Below the pieces are notes generated by a model that saw nothing but the letters and a program-made list of their open reading frames with translations, did not search any database and was not told the origin of the DNA. This document shows positions 18,882-27,111 of a stretch of DNA of 64,000 bases, one piece after another (position 1 is the stretch's first letter; each line of letters begins with the position of its first letter). This DNA comes from Bacilli bacterium (GTDB lineage: Bacteria; Bacillota; Bacilli; Paenibacillales; NBRC-103111): contig JAQBPR010000227.1 of the NCBI GenBank assembly GCA_028287395.1, forward strand, positions 1 through 64,000, in the 5' to 3' direction. Both the position numbers and the translations under genes were made by a program.

Positions 18882-20252
18882 ATGGCAAAAACGAACATCG
18901 TGATCAATGTGCAAAACGGTAATACCCTTCTGGAGGAACACGCTGTTTTACTTGGAGAATCCAACCTAAAAAAATGGAAATTGAAAGAGAACGAAACCGT
19001 TAACTTGCGTTATGGTTCTTTCAAAAAAGAAGTCAAAGTTGTTTCCGTTGCCCGACTGTCCGCACTGCGGCTCCATGAAGCTTTGGCTAATCGGCTGGGC
19101 TTACACCCGGGCGCGCGACTTTGTCTTCAATATAAACCACGCTCACGCACCATCCATCTTGGACCGTTAATTGGAGTACTGGTTAGCCGATTATATTTGA
19201 AAAATTTCGAAAAACCTTTTGGAGCCACCACTGCCTTCTGCAGGGAATTAACGGACGCTTGCGCCAAATACGGTGCATTCATTTATTTTTTCACACCAAA
19301 TGATATTCCTCCAACCATGCAAACGGTTCACGGCTGGTGCTATACCGATCATTGGGGTAAAAAAGAGTTTCCGATCCCAGATGTCATATACAATCGTTTA
19401 ACCTCACGTAAGTTAGAAAATAAAGTAAATGTGCAAAAATTTATGAAAGAAGCTAAATCGCGCTATGGCGCCGTTGTTTTTAACGAAAAATATTTGGATA
19501 AAACCGAGGTGTTTCAAGCCTTAAAAAAGGACGCTTCGCTTCATAGTTACTTGCCGGAATCCTACCTTTTAAAAAATTATTTGATGCTTAAAACAATGCT
19601 TGATCGGCATTCAACGCTTTTTCTAAAGCCAATCACTGGAAGTTTGGGCAAAGGAATCATCCGGATTGCCAAAATATCGAATACAAATTACCAATGCTCT
19701 TACAATTCTTTAAACGGCGTTCGTACACAAACGTTCATAAATCTTAGCGAGCTCTTTTCAAGCATTACCGGAAAAATAAAGCACCAGCGTTATCAAATTC
19801 AACAAGGCTTGAAATTAATTCAAGCGGGTGGTCGACCTGTAGATTTTCGTGTGCTCGTACAAAGAAACCACTTGGGTGAATGGTCTATCACCTCTGTCGT
19901 AGCGCGAACCGCAGGGGATCGCAATTTCGTCTCCAACCTTGCTAGAGGGGGTAGTCTCAGTACCGTACAGGATGTAGTTGCTAAATCTAACCTCAGTCCC
20001 TCAAAAAAAGGAAATTTGCACGCCAAACTGAGTAATTTGGCGCTGCAAATTGCTAAAGGGATGGACACACAAGTACCTGAGCATTTCGCTGAACTTGGCA
20101 TTGATTTGGCCGTGGATTCGTTGGGAAAAGTGTGGCTGATTGAAGTCAATTCCAAACCATCCAAGGATGATAATACACCGCTTCATGACAATAAAATCCG
20201 CCCTTCTGTCATTAAAGTTATCCGATATTCGCAATTTTTAGCGAAATTTTAA
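18882..20252 (+). CDS. YheC/YheD family spore-coat ATP-grasp protein, long form 1
   Basis: 456 aa from ATG 18882 (GGAAGGAGGG upstream; the track start at 18861 has none). A long-form member: about 95 N-terminal residues (LKENETVNLRYG, LHPGARLCLQY) precede LGPLIGVLVSR and the ATP-grasp domain. Motifs: FLKPITGSLGKGI (ATP-binding Lys and glycine loop), QIQQGLKLIQAGGRPVDFRVLV, and the metal-binding end LGIDLAVDSLGK then LIEVNSKP. In Bacillus, YheC and YheD are endospore coat-associated, and YheD forms a ring around the forespore. The substrate is unknown. First gene of a five-gene run. Confidence 0.88.
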   Translation: MAKTNIVINVQNGNTLLEEHAVLLGESNLKKWKLKENETVNLRYGSFKKEVKVVSVARLSALRLHEALANRLGLHPGARLCLQYKPRSRTIHLGPLIGVLVSRLYLKNFEKPFGATTAFCRELTDACAKYGAFIYFFTPNDIPPTMQTVHGWCYTDHWGKKEFPIPDVIYNRLTSRKLENKVNVQKFMKEAKSRYGAVVFNEKYLDKTEVFQALKKDASLHSYLPESYLLKNYLMLKTMLDRHSTLFLKPITGSLGKGIIRIAKISNTNYQCSYNSLNGVRTQTFINLSELFSSITGKIKHQRYQIQQGLKLIQAGGRPVDFRVLVQRNHLGEWSITSVVARTAGDRNFVSNLARGGSLSTVQDVVAKSNLSPSKKGNLHAKLSNLALQIAKGMDTQVPEHFAELGIDLAVDSLGKVWLIEVNSKPSKDDNTPLHDNKIRPSVIKVIRYSQFLAKF

Positions 20253-20255
20253 CTT

Positions 20256-21362
20256 ATGAATCATAGCCATGGAAAAAAAATCGTCGGTATTATGGTATGT
20301 GAAACAAATACAGGACCCCCACTGGCACAACAAAGCTTTTTTGCCCAATTATGCGCGCTCGGAGCAAAATACAATCTTTTGGTTTATGTTTTTTCTCCGC
20401 AGCATATCCATTTAAACTCTGCAACCATACAAGGTTACACTTATCATCCAGAAAACGAAAATCATTGGGCTTCACAAGAGCTTCCTTTGCCAGACCTAAT
20501 TTATGATCGTTCCTTTTTTGAAAACAGAACGCAATACATTAAACATCGTGCCGCAATTCGCGCTTTACTTACAATCAAAAAAATCCCTTACCTTGGGCGC
20601 TGTCTAAAAGGCAAATGGGAGGTGCATAAGGTATTGCAAACCGATGCTTTAATTGCCCCACATCTGCCGCAAACTGAATTATTATCCAATCTATCCACTC
20701 TCATTCGAAGATTGAATGACGATGGCGATGTTGTCATCAAGCCTGAGTTTGGCACACATGGAAAAGGGATTTTAGTTGTTACAAAAACAGAAAATTCGGA
20801 TTACTTTGTTCAGGGAAGAAACAACCTAAACCATTGCATCCGCAAAAAAATTTCAGATCCTATTGCTTTGTGTCGTTGGATTTCCCTATTCATCGGGTCA
20901 CGAAATTATTTAATACAAAAATATTTGCCTCTACTAACAAAACGTGGAGAAGCCTTTGATATCCGCGTATTATTGCAAAAGAATCAGCATGGAGATTGGA
21001 CCCTAACGGGGATGGCCGTTCGTTTAGGTCAACCATTAAGCATAACTTCAAATTTGCATGGTGGGGGCACAAGTCACCCCTTGTCTCCCTTCTTAGAGCA
21101 ACAGTTCGATCCAGACCAAGCAGAAATGATCAAAGTAAAAGCAATACAACTTGCGGAAAGCATCCCCCGCTTACTTGAACAACACTTTGGCAGACTTGCC
21201 GAGCTTGGCCTCGATCTCGGTGTCGATACAGCTGGACAAATATGGGTTATAGAGGTTAATTCAAAGCCCGGCAGGGCTGTCGCTCGATGCTTTAGTCAAC
21301 CAATGGCTTATCAGCATGCGATTCACAATCCAATACATTACGCTCGTTATTTATTGCATTAA
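20256..21362 (+). CDS. YheC/YheD family ATP-grasp protein, short form 2
   Basis: 368 aa, short form lacking the N-terminal domain of gene 1: it starts almost at once with the IVGIMVCETNTGPP strand. Motifs: VIKPEFGTHGKGILVV, YLIQKYLPLLTKRGEAFDIRVLLQKN, LGLDLGVDTAGQ and VIEVNSKPGRAV, so the ATP-grasp metal-binding Asp/Glu/Asn set is intact. Only 3 bases separate it from gene 1 and there is no clear ribosome site before ATG 20256, so it probably depends on translational coupling. Its role in the spore coat is inferred from family. Confidence 0.87.
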   Translation: MNHSHGKKIVGIMVCETNTGPPLAQQSFFAQLCALGAKYNLLVYVFSPQHIHLNSATIQGYTYHPENENHWASQELPLPDLIYDRSFFENRTQYIKHRAAIRALLTIKKIPYLGRCLKGKWEVHKVLQTDALIAPHLPQTELLSNLSTLIRRLNDDGDVVIKPEFGTHGKGILVVTKTENSDYFVQGRNNLNHCIRKKISDPIALCRWISLFIGSRNYLIQKYLPLLTKRGEAFDIRVLLQKNQHGDWTLTGMAVRLGQPLSITSNLHGGGTSHPLSPFLEQQFDPDQAEMIKVKAIQLAESIPRLLEQHFGRLAELGLDLGVDTAGQIWVIEVNSKPGRAVARCFSQPMAYQHAIHNPIHYARYLLH

Positions 21363-21397
21363 GCGTGTTTTAGGAACAATCTTGGGAGGGTAACCTG

Positions 21398-22768
21398 ATG
21401 AGTTTGACCACCTGCAATGTCATTATTACACAACAGTCTGAAAAAGCCGTCACGATCACTCGCTCCTTAAGCAGAGCATTGCAACTATCCAAAGCCAAAA
21501 TGATTACCCTACGATTAGGCAATAAGTCAATCTCAGTTCCTGTGAAAATATGGAAACGCGAGGGCAATGTTCTAGCCTTACCTTTAAGTATTGCTTCTTC
21601 TATCCATTTACCTTCCGCTGGAAATTGCATGGTTAAAAGCAATAACGGGCGCGAGATTCAGTTGGGCCCGTTAATTGGAATTCTGGCTGGTCCAGCTAAT
21701 AATTCAGCACTTCCTTTTGGCGGAAGAACTGGATTCATTCGCGAGTTTATGCAGGCCGGGGCAAATAAAGCCTTTTATATTGCTTTTGCACCCCATCAAG
21801 TCGACTGGAATCGAGAGGTCGTCACAGGTTATTTTCCGAATGCGAACGGCAAATGGATCCGCAAAACTGTCCCGCTCCCCGATGTCGTCTATAACCGTTC
21901 TCCTAGTCGCAGAGCGGAAAATTCAGCAGCGATGACGTCTTTTAAAACAAAATTCGTCAATCGTAGAATCCCTTTATTTAATTGGAGCTTTTTTGACAAA
22001 TGGGATGTGTATCGTTTGCTTGACGGCGATCAAGAAGCTGCGAAATATGTACCTGAATCTGTTAACAACCCATCAAGTGATCAGATTCGTAGGATGATGG
22101 AAAAACATCGTTTTGTTTATTTAAAACCGAATACCGGCAGCTTAGGCATTGGGATTTATCGCCTAACCTATAATCCAAATCGCGGATATTACGCCCGCTT
22201 TCGCCGAAATGGCAGTAATGTACTTATTCGATTTCCGCGATTTGCGGGGCTTTTCAATATGCTTCAACGTCAAAATGTGAAGCTGCAATATTACGTTTTA
22301 CAACAAGGAGTGCGATTGATCGAAATGGAAAACTGCCCCATAGATTTTCGTTTTCATCTCACGAAAAATGGGCATAATCAATGGGTCGCTGCCGGAATCG
22401 GAGCTAAAAAGGCAGGCAGAGGCAGCGTGACAACACACGTTAGATCAGGCGGTCAATTGATGATGCCGGAGCAGGTTTTAAAAAGTGCATTCGGCAGCAG
22501 AGGCGATCATGTATTGGAACACGCCAAAGAAGTTGCAATTAAGCTTGCTGAAGCTATTGAGCGAAATTACAACCATACCTTAGCTGAGTTAGGCTTTGAT
22601 TTAGGGATCGATCAAAACGAGAAAGTATGGATGTTTGAAGCAAATGCTAAGCCAGGCCGTTCGATTTTCAAGCACCCTTCATTAAAAGCGCAAGGGAGGA
22701 CGTCTCTTGTCAATTTGTACGAACACTGTCTATATTTAAGCCGTTTTTACGCGAGGAGGGAGGGATAA
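21398..22768 (+). CDS. YheC/YheD family ATP-grasp protein, long form 3
   Basis: 456 aa, a second long form with the same N-terminal domain (about 95 aa, ending SNNGREIQLGPLIGILAG) as gene 1. Motifs: YLKPNTGSLGIGIYRL (note SLGIGI where gene 1 has SLGKGI), YVLQQGVRLIEMENCPIDFRFHL, LGFDLGIDQNEK and MFEANAKPGRSIF. GGGAGGG lies 8 bases before the ATG. It abuts gene 4 directly (stop TAA, then TTG). Same family-level function as its neighbours; the individual substrate cannot be told. Confidence 0.88.
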   Translation: MSLTTCNVIITQQSEKAVTITRSLSRALQLSKAKMITLRLGNKSISVPVKIWKREGNVLALPLSIASSIHLPSAGNCMVKSNNGREIQLGPLIGILAGPANNSALPFGGRTGFIREFMQAGANKAFYIAFAPHQVDWNREVVTGYFPNANGKWIRKTVPLPDVVYNRSPSRRAENSAAMTSFKTKFVNRRIPLFNWSFFDKWDVYRLLDGDQEAAKYVPESVNNPSSDQIRRMMEKHRFVYLKPNTGSLGIGIYRLTYNPNRGYYARFRRNGSNVLIRFPRFAGLFNMLQRQNVKLQYYVLQQGVRLIEMENCPIDFRFHLTKNGHNQWVAAGIGAKKAGRGSVTTHVRSGGQLMMPEQVLKSAFGSRGDHVLEHAKEVAIKLAEAIERNYNHTLAELGFDLGIDQNEKVWMFEANAKPGRSIFKHPSLKAQGRTSLVNLYEHCLYLSRFYARREG

Positions 22769-23893
22769 TTGAACGTTCGTTTACACGATAGCACTGCACA
22801 GACTTTGATCGCAATATTAACGATGCATGATGAACATCGCCTCTTTCGTGGCAACCTCTTTAATTTTATTGATTTGATTCGTACAGGCAAAGAAATGGGG
22901 GCTAAAGTATTTGTCGTCACAGCCAAAGATATCAAGCTTGGCAATCCCAAAGTAAAAAGCTTTGTTTATAATGCTGAAACTAAAGCATGGACTCAGAAAC
23001 TACTTCCGTTACCTCATGTCATTTATAATCGAATTCCTTCGCGCAAGGATGAATTGCTGCCAGAGGTACAGCAAACCATTCAAGCCTGCATGAAGCACAA
23101 AAATATCCATTTATTTAATCCAAGTTTTTTTAATAAATGGACTTTATTTGAATGGTTAAGCAAAGCGAAAACAACAAAAAAATTCATACCGGCCACCCGC
23201 AAGTTTTTCCATTTACAAGAGCTTGAATCTATGCTGCGGCAATATTCGCTTGTCTACTTGAAGCCCGCACGAGGCAAAGCTGGAAAAGGAATCATGAAAA
23301 TCGACTTTGCTAATTCGAACTTTGGATTGCTTTATAGATTGCACATTCAGCATATGAAAAAAAGCCGTATTTCGCTGCATCGTACGATATATGAGCTTGG
23401 ACAAAAGTTGCAGCAGCACATTGGATTGGAGGAATATATCGTACAGCAGGGCATTCATTTAGCCAAATTTAATAATCGCGCCTTTGATTTACGAGTTTTG
23501 GTACAAAAAAACGCCAAAGGGGTATGGAGTTTGACTGGGATCGGGGCAAGAGTGGCCGGAAGTCTGAGCATTACAACGCATGTGCCTCGCGGAGGTTCGA
23601 TTGACGAACCGGAAAAATTGTTGAAGCTAGCTTTCGGCCAAGAAGCAGCTAAACAAATTATGCGCCGCGTGAGACTTTCCGCTTATGCTATTGCAAGACA
23701 AATCGAAAAAGCATCAAAAAATACAATGGGTGAAATGTCATTGGATTTGGGCATAGACACATCTGGACAAATTTGGTTTTTTGAAGCAAATTCCCGACCG
23801 ATGAAATTTGACGAACCTGAAATACGCAAAAAATCTTTGGAGCGCATTATCCAATATAGTGAATATTTGAAACAATCGAGAAAGAAAAAGTAG
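22769..23893 (+). CDS. YheC/YheD family ATP-grasp protein, short form 4
   Basis: 374 aa, short form starting with TTG immediately after the stop of gene 3; GAGGAGGGAGGG supplies the ribosome site inside the end of gene 3. Motifs: YLKPARGKAGKGIMKI, YIVQQGIHLAKFNNRAFDLRVLVQKN, MSLDLGIDTSGQ and FFEANSRP. Between the two ATP-grasp halves it has an extra basic segment (LHIQHMKKSRISLHR) that is longer than in its neighbours. Part of the five-gene array. Confidence 0.87.
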   Translation: MNVRLHDSTAQTLIAILTMHDEHRLFRGNLFNFIDLIRTGKEMGAKVFVVTAKDIKLGNPKVKSFVYNAETKAWTQKLLPLPHVIYNRIPSRKDELLPEVQQTIQACMKHKNIHLFNPSFFNKWTLFEWLSKAKTTKKFIPATRKFFHLQELESMLRQYSLVYLKPARGKAGKGIMKIDFANSNFGLLYRLHIQHMKKSRISLHRTIYELGQKLQQHIGLEEYIVQQGIHLAKFNNRAFDLRVLVQKNAKGVWSLTGIGARVAGSLSITTHVPRGGSIDEPEKLLKLAFGQEAAKQIMRRVRLSAYAIARQIEKASKNTMGEMSLDLGIDTSGQIWFFEANSRPMKFDEPEIRKKSLERIIQYSEYLKQSRKKK

Positions 23894-23902
23894 GTGGAAG
23901 CA

Positions 23903-24994
23903 TTGTCCCATCCAACTCTCGGCGTTATGGCGCTTTATATGAATCAAAAAAAACTGGAGGAGCTCAATTATTTTCGCCGGTTAATTTCTTTTGGTAAAAA
24001 ACTGAATCTCAATGTCATTATATTTACACCAGAGGACGTTCTTCCTGAAAAAAATCAAATAACAGCTCTGCAATACGATATTAAAAAAGCCAAATGGTTC
24101 AGCAGTATAAAACCAATACCCGATTTAATTTACGATCGTTGTCGTTTTCAACAAACCTATCGTTTTGCATTGCTGCGCAAATTCCGTACGAACTATCCTC
24201 AGATCACCTATATTAATCACCCGATGGCACACAAATGGCCCGTCCATCAATTGCTTTATAAAAACCGAACGATTCGCCCCTTTCTTCCTGAGACGATAAA
24301 ATATAAGCAAGCATCTGACTTAATTTCGTTTTTGCAAAATCATAGTCTTGTTTATTTAAAGCCCAGCAACGGTACAGGTGGCAGAGGCATTCTTTCCATT
24401 CGGCGTTTAACTGATGGCCTATGCTTGGTTCAAGGCAGAGATCTTTTCAGAAAAATTATCACCCCGCGTAAGATGAAAATAGAACAAATTTCCATTCGTT
24501 TTAACTCTTGGGGGTTAAAGGATCGTTACTTGATCCAGCAAGGCATTCCTTTAGCATTACCTGACGGACGTGTACATGACTATCGATTATTAATCCAAAA
24601 AAACGACATAGGTCAATGGGAGGTAACCGGTTGTGCAGGTCGGGTCGGCCCCGCACGCAGTATTACCTCCAATCTTCATGGCGGCGGTATGGCATTGCCG
24701 ATGATGAAATTACTGCACAGTCGATTTTCATCCACTGCTAAAATAAACGAAATCAAAGAGACGATGGAACAATTGAGCCATGAAGTTGTGATTCAATTAG
24801 AAAATCAATATGGTCGACTTTGCGAAATGGCACTGGACATTGCCGTTTCACCTTCAGGTCGAGTATGGCTATTGGAAGTGAACCCAAAACCAGCGCGCGA
24901 AGTATTCCGCTTGATTAAAGAAACAGAAACGTATGAAAAAGCCATTCGCCGTCCATTAGAATACGCGCTGTGGTTGCATAAGCAAGAAAAATAG
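23903..24994 (+). CDS. YheC/YheD family ATP-grasp protein, short form 5
   Basis: About 363 aa, short form. TTG 23903 has AGGTGG five bases before it; GTG 23894, directly after the previous stop, is the alternative start in the track. Motifs: YLKPSNGTGGRGILSI, YLIQQGIPLALPDGRVHDYRLLIQKN, MALDIAVSPSGR and LLEVNPKPAREVF. The FDLRVL segment is replaced by HDYRLL, a mild divergence. Last gene of the array; its stop codon is embedded in a perfect 9-bp hairpin. Confidence 0.86.
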   Translation: MSHPTLGVMALYMNQKKLEELNYFRRLISFGKKLNLNVIIFTPEDVLPEKNQITALQYDIKKAKWFSSIKPIPDLIYDRCRFQQTYRFALLRKFRTNYPQITYINHPMAHKWPVHQLLYKNRTIRPFLPETIKYKQASDLISFLQNHSLVYLKPSNGTGGRGILSIRRLTDGLCLVQGRDLFRKIITPRKMKIEQISIRFNSWGLKDRYLIQQGIPLALPDGRVHDYRLLIQKNDIGQWEVTGCAGRVGPARSITSNLHGGGMALPMMKLLHSRFSSTAKINEIKETMEQLSHEVVIQLENQYGRLCEMALDIAVSPSGRVWLLEVNPKPAREVFRLIKETETYEKAIRRPLEYALWLHKQEK

Positions 24995-25012
24995 CCGGAA
25001 TTCTCCGGCTAT
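24986..25012 (-). terminator. Hairpin overlapping the last YheC/D stop; minus-strand terminator
   Basis: ATAGCCGGA-ATTC-TCCGGCTAT is a perfect 9-bp stem at 24991-25012. On the minus strand it is followed by TTTTTCTT, so it can terminate cotJ transcription; on the plus strand there is no U run, so it is not a canonical terminator for the YheC/D array. Confidence 0.6.
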
Positions 25013-25059
25013 TAAACTGTTGAGAAACCTTTTACGTTTCAGATCTGTTTCAACACAAA

Positions 25060-25092
25060 TAACCCACAAAATGCCTGAGCATTCATGGGTTA
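25060..25092 (-). terminator. Probable terminator after cotJC
   Basis: TAACCCA (25060-25066) pairs with TGGGTTA (25086-25092), with an inner ATGC/GCAT pair. On the minus strand it is followed by TTTGTGTT, a weak U tract. It lies about 30 bases beyond the cotJC stop codon. Confidence 0.5.
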
Positions 25093-25122
25093 AAAACAAT
25101 ACCTAAATATATTTAAAACTAT

Positions 25123-25692
25123 TTAAAATACCTTCTGCACGCTTTGCTCCACCTTTAATATTTCCACTGCTTCCCTGAAGCGATGAGCGTGAATAATTTC
25201 CCGCTCACGAAGAAATTTGAGGCCGTCTTGCAAATCGACATCATCCGTCATATCGATTAACCATTGATACGTAGCGCGTGCCTTTTCCTCGGCTGCAATA
25301 TCTTCATATAAATCCGCAATGGGGTCGCCTTTGGCTTGAATATAAGCTGCTGTCCAAGGGACTCCTGCTGCGTTTTCATAAAATAAGGCTCTGTCATGGG
25401 ACACATAATGCGCTCCTAAGCCTGCTGCCTTTAGCTGTTCAACCGTAGCGTCTTTTGTAAGCTTATACACCATGGTCGCAATCATTTCTAAATGAGCAAA
25501 TTCTTCCGTTCCTATGTCAGTTAGCAGTCCGATTACCTTATCAGGTATCGTATAGCGTTGGTTAAAATAACGTAACGCTGCTGCCAGCTCCCCATCCGCT
25601 CCACCATACTGCTCCATTAAAAATTTAGCCATTTGCGGATCGCATTTACTTACGCGAACCGGATACTGTAGTTTTTTTTCATAAATCCACAT
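25123..25692 (-). CDS. cotJC: Spore coat protein CotJC, manganese-catalase-like
   Basis: 189 aa ferritin-like four-helix protein of the Mn-catalase family: GGADGELAAALRYFNQR, DIGTEEFAHLEMIATMVY and DIAAEEKARATYQWL contain the expected E...ExxH and EE metal ligands, and a final REREIIHAHRFREA holds E and HxxxH. CotJC is a coat component made in the mother cell. AAGGAG precedes the start. Last gene of cotJABC, 18 bases after cotJB. Confidence 0.95.
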   Translation of the reverse strand: MWIYEKKLQYPVRVSKCDPQMAKFLMEQYGGADGELAAALRYFNQRYTIPDKVIGLLTDIGTEEFAHLEMIATMVYKLTKDATVEQLKAAGLGAHYVSHDRALFYENAAGVPWTAAYIQAKGDPIADLYEDIAAEEKARATYQWLIDMTDDVDLQDGLKFLREREIIHAHRFREAVEILKVEQSVQKVF

Positions 25693-25710
25693 AGAGGTTT
25701 TCTCCTTTTT

Positions 25711-25974
25711 TTATACTTGCCAAGGCCAGGGATCTTCGGACCATTGCCAGGGTAACCGGGAATAACTATGTCCGTACTGCAACAACGGACCATATTTTGC
25801 TTCATAATTTGCAGCAACTTGCTGCCTCATTTGTGTAAATTGGTTGAATTGCTGAATGGCCTGAACATCATTAGGATGAGTATCGAGATATAAGGTTAGC
25901 TCCACTAATACAAAATCGAGAGCTTGCAGTTCATGCAGATGTTTATAGTATTCATCATTCGTTTGTTTCTTCAT
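25711..25974 (-). CDS. cotJB: Spore coat protein CotJB
   Basis: 87 aa with the typical CotJB pattern: YYKHLHELQALDFVLVELTLYLDTHPND, then a Y-rich C-terminus (KYGPLLQYGHS) ending in a W/P-rich tail (WQWSEDPWPWQV). CotJB is needed for assembly of CotJA and CotJC into the coat. Middle gene of the cotJ operon; GAGAGGGG lies upstream of the ATG. Confidence 0.93.
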   Translation of the reverse strand: MKKQTNDEYYKHLHELQALDFVLVELTLYLDTHPNDVQAIQQFNQFTQMRQQVAANYEAKYGPLLQYGHSYSRLPWQWSEDPWPWQV

Positions 25975-25992
25975 ATTCGATTCGCCCCTCTC

Positions 25993-26196
25993 TTATTTTC
26001 TGGCTTCGTACGGACTATAGAAAGCAGGCCATAGCGTGCCAGCTTTTAAAGCTTCATAGGCATTAAATTGGGGCAAGCACATCGGTTGAAAGGGAGCATA
26101 TAAATTAGATGCGGTAATATACGTTTTGCAACGGATCGGTGGACAAGGATCGTACGGACCTACAAAAGTTTCATAACCTTTATAGGGACTATTCAT
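25993..26196 (-). CDS. cotJA: Spore coat-associated protein CotJA
   Basis: 67 aa from ATG 26196, where AAAGGAGG gives a strong ribosome site; the 26 extra residues in the track ORF are not supported. The product is rich in Y, P and C (PYDPCPPIRCKTY, APFQPMCLPQFN) as expected for CotJA, a small coat protein that interacts with CotJC. First gene of the operon. In Bacillus the operon is transcribed by sigma-E; here a CATACCTT sequence next to an upstream hairpin could be its -10. Confidence 0.9.
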   Translation of the reverse strand: MNSPYKGYETFVGPYDPCPPIRCKTYITASNLYAPFQPMCLPQFNAYEALKAGTLWPAFYSPYEARK

Positions 26197-26244
26197 GGTA
26201 AATTCCTCCTTTATGGGCTCTGTATTAGGCTCTCCTTTAAGGTA

Positions 26245-26280
26245 TGACAAATGCCTATCTTTCGTTATAGGCATTTGTCA
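26245..26280. repeat. Perfect 14-bp inverted repeat in the cotJ leader
   Basis: TGACAAATGCCTAT (26245-26258), an 8-base loop, and ATAGGCATTTGTCA (26267-26280) form a perfect hairpin 49 bases upstream of the cotJA start. No U run follows in the cotJ direction, so it is not a terminator for an upstream transcript. It may be an operator or a stabilising 5' hairpin. Confidence 0.7.
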
Positions 26281-26327
26281 CGGTTTTCTTTCAAATACGG
26301 TAAAATGTTCACATATAAATGCAAAAT

Positions 26328-26378
26328 ACAAAAAAGCTAAGTATGAAACGCAGTTACACGCTTCATGCTTAGCTTTTT
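26328..26378 (-). terminator. Intrinsic terminator after the guanylate-kinase-like gene
   Basis: AAAAAAGCTAAGCATGAAGCG pairs with CGTTTCATACTTAGCTTTTTT on the minus strand (two internal mismatches) with T runs at both ends, so it may act in both directions. It is just beyond the stop at 26392. Confidence 0.82.
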
Positions 26379-26391
26379 TGAATGATAACCT

Positions 26392-26949
26392 TTAAGCCGT
26401 TGGATTCGGAAGAAGATGCTGTTCTATGGTATGCTTCACCATTTCAATCGTATGCGATAACTCAATATTTTCAAAAATATGCTCACAATCCTTACGATAC
26501 GTCACTTCCTCCGTATAATGATCCATATAATGCTGGATGACTTCATACGATTCACCACGTGCTTCGAGACGCTCTCTGACTGTATGCTTTTCAACATATA
26601 TGAAAAGGCGGATTGCTTTTTCCTTAAATTCAAATTTAATTCTATTCGCTCCACTGCGATTGACGATGAGGTAGGCGTTCTCACCCGCTTCTACCAATGC
26701 ATGCATTTTCCGCTTTTTCACTCCGTAAAAGATGTGGTCGATTTCTGCCGTTTGGAAAAATTCGCCTTTCAAATCTTCCTCAATAAATTGAGCGCGGCTA
26801 ATATAATGATAATCCACGCCTTCCACTTCATGAGGTCGAGGTTCTCGTGTTGTGTAAGATACAATTTTCTTAATACCCAGTTGATCACAGACCTTCTTGG
26901 CAACCGTTTTCCGACCTGATCCGCTTGTCCCTGTAAAAATAAAAATCAT
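26392..26949 (-). CDS. Guanylate kinase-like protein with altered P-loop
   Basis: 185 aa from ATG 26949 (GGGAGGTGGG upstream; the longer ORF start has none). The fold is that of guanylate kinase: IFIFTGTSGSGRKTVAKK, the GMP-binding block SYTTREPRPHEVEGVDYHY, a lid with YVEKHTVRERLEARG, and a helical C-terminus. True Gmk has GPSGVGKGTV; here the invariant P-loop Lys is Arg followed by Lys (GSGRKT). Phosphotransfer may therefore be weak or altered, though the GMP site looks complete. Likely a second gmk-type gene rather than the essential Gmk, which is normally near rpoZ. The identity of the substrate is open. Confidence 0.8.
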   Translation of the reverse strand: MIFIFTGTSGSGRKTVAKKVCDQLGIKKIVSYTTREPRPHEVEGVDYHYISRAQFIEEDLKGEFFQTAEIDHIFYGVKKRKMHALVEAGENAYLIVNRSGANRIKFEFKEKAIRLFIYVEKHTVRERLEARGESYEVIQHYMDHYTEEVTYRKDCEHIFENIELSHTIEMVKHTIEQHLLPNPTA

Positions 26950-27074
26950 CTGACCCACCTCCCGAGAGTTTACGTAAATTTCGGCCTCAATCATTTAAAT
27001 GGATTAGGCTTGCAGGTAAGCGCTGTCACTTGTTATATCTATATCATATGCCAAAAATCAAATAAAGACTAGCA

Positions 27075-27108
27075 CAAAAAACACCCGATAGTGCTCAAGT
27101 GTTCTCAA
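27075..27108 (-). terminator. Weak terminator after the CNNM/CBS gene
   Basis: On the minus strand ACACTTGAGCACTATCGGGTGT folds into a short stem followed by TTTTTTGTG. It lies immediately beyond the stop at 27112. Confidence 0.5.
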
Positions 27109-27111
27109 TAA

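Noticed and set aside
24991-25012. Plus-strand terminator for the YheC/D array
   Set aside because: The stem is perfect but has no U tract on the plus strand; it fits better as a minus-strand terminator.
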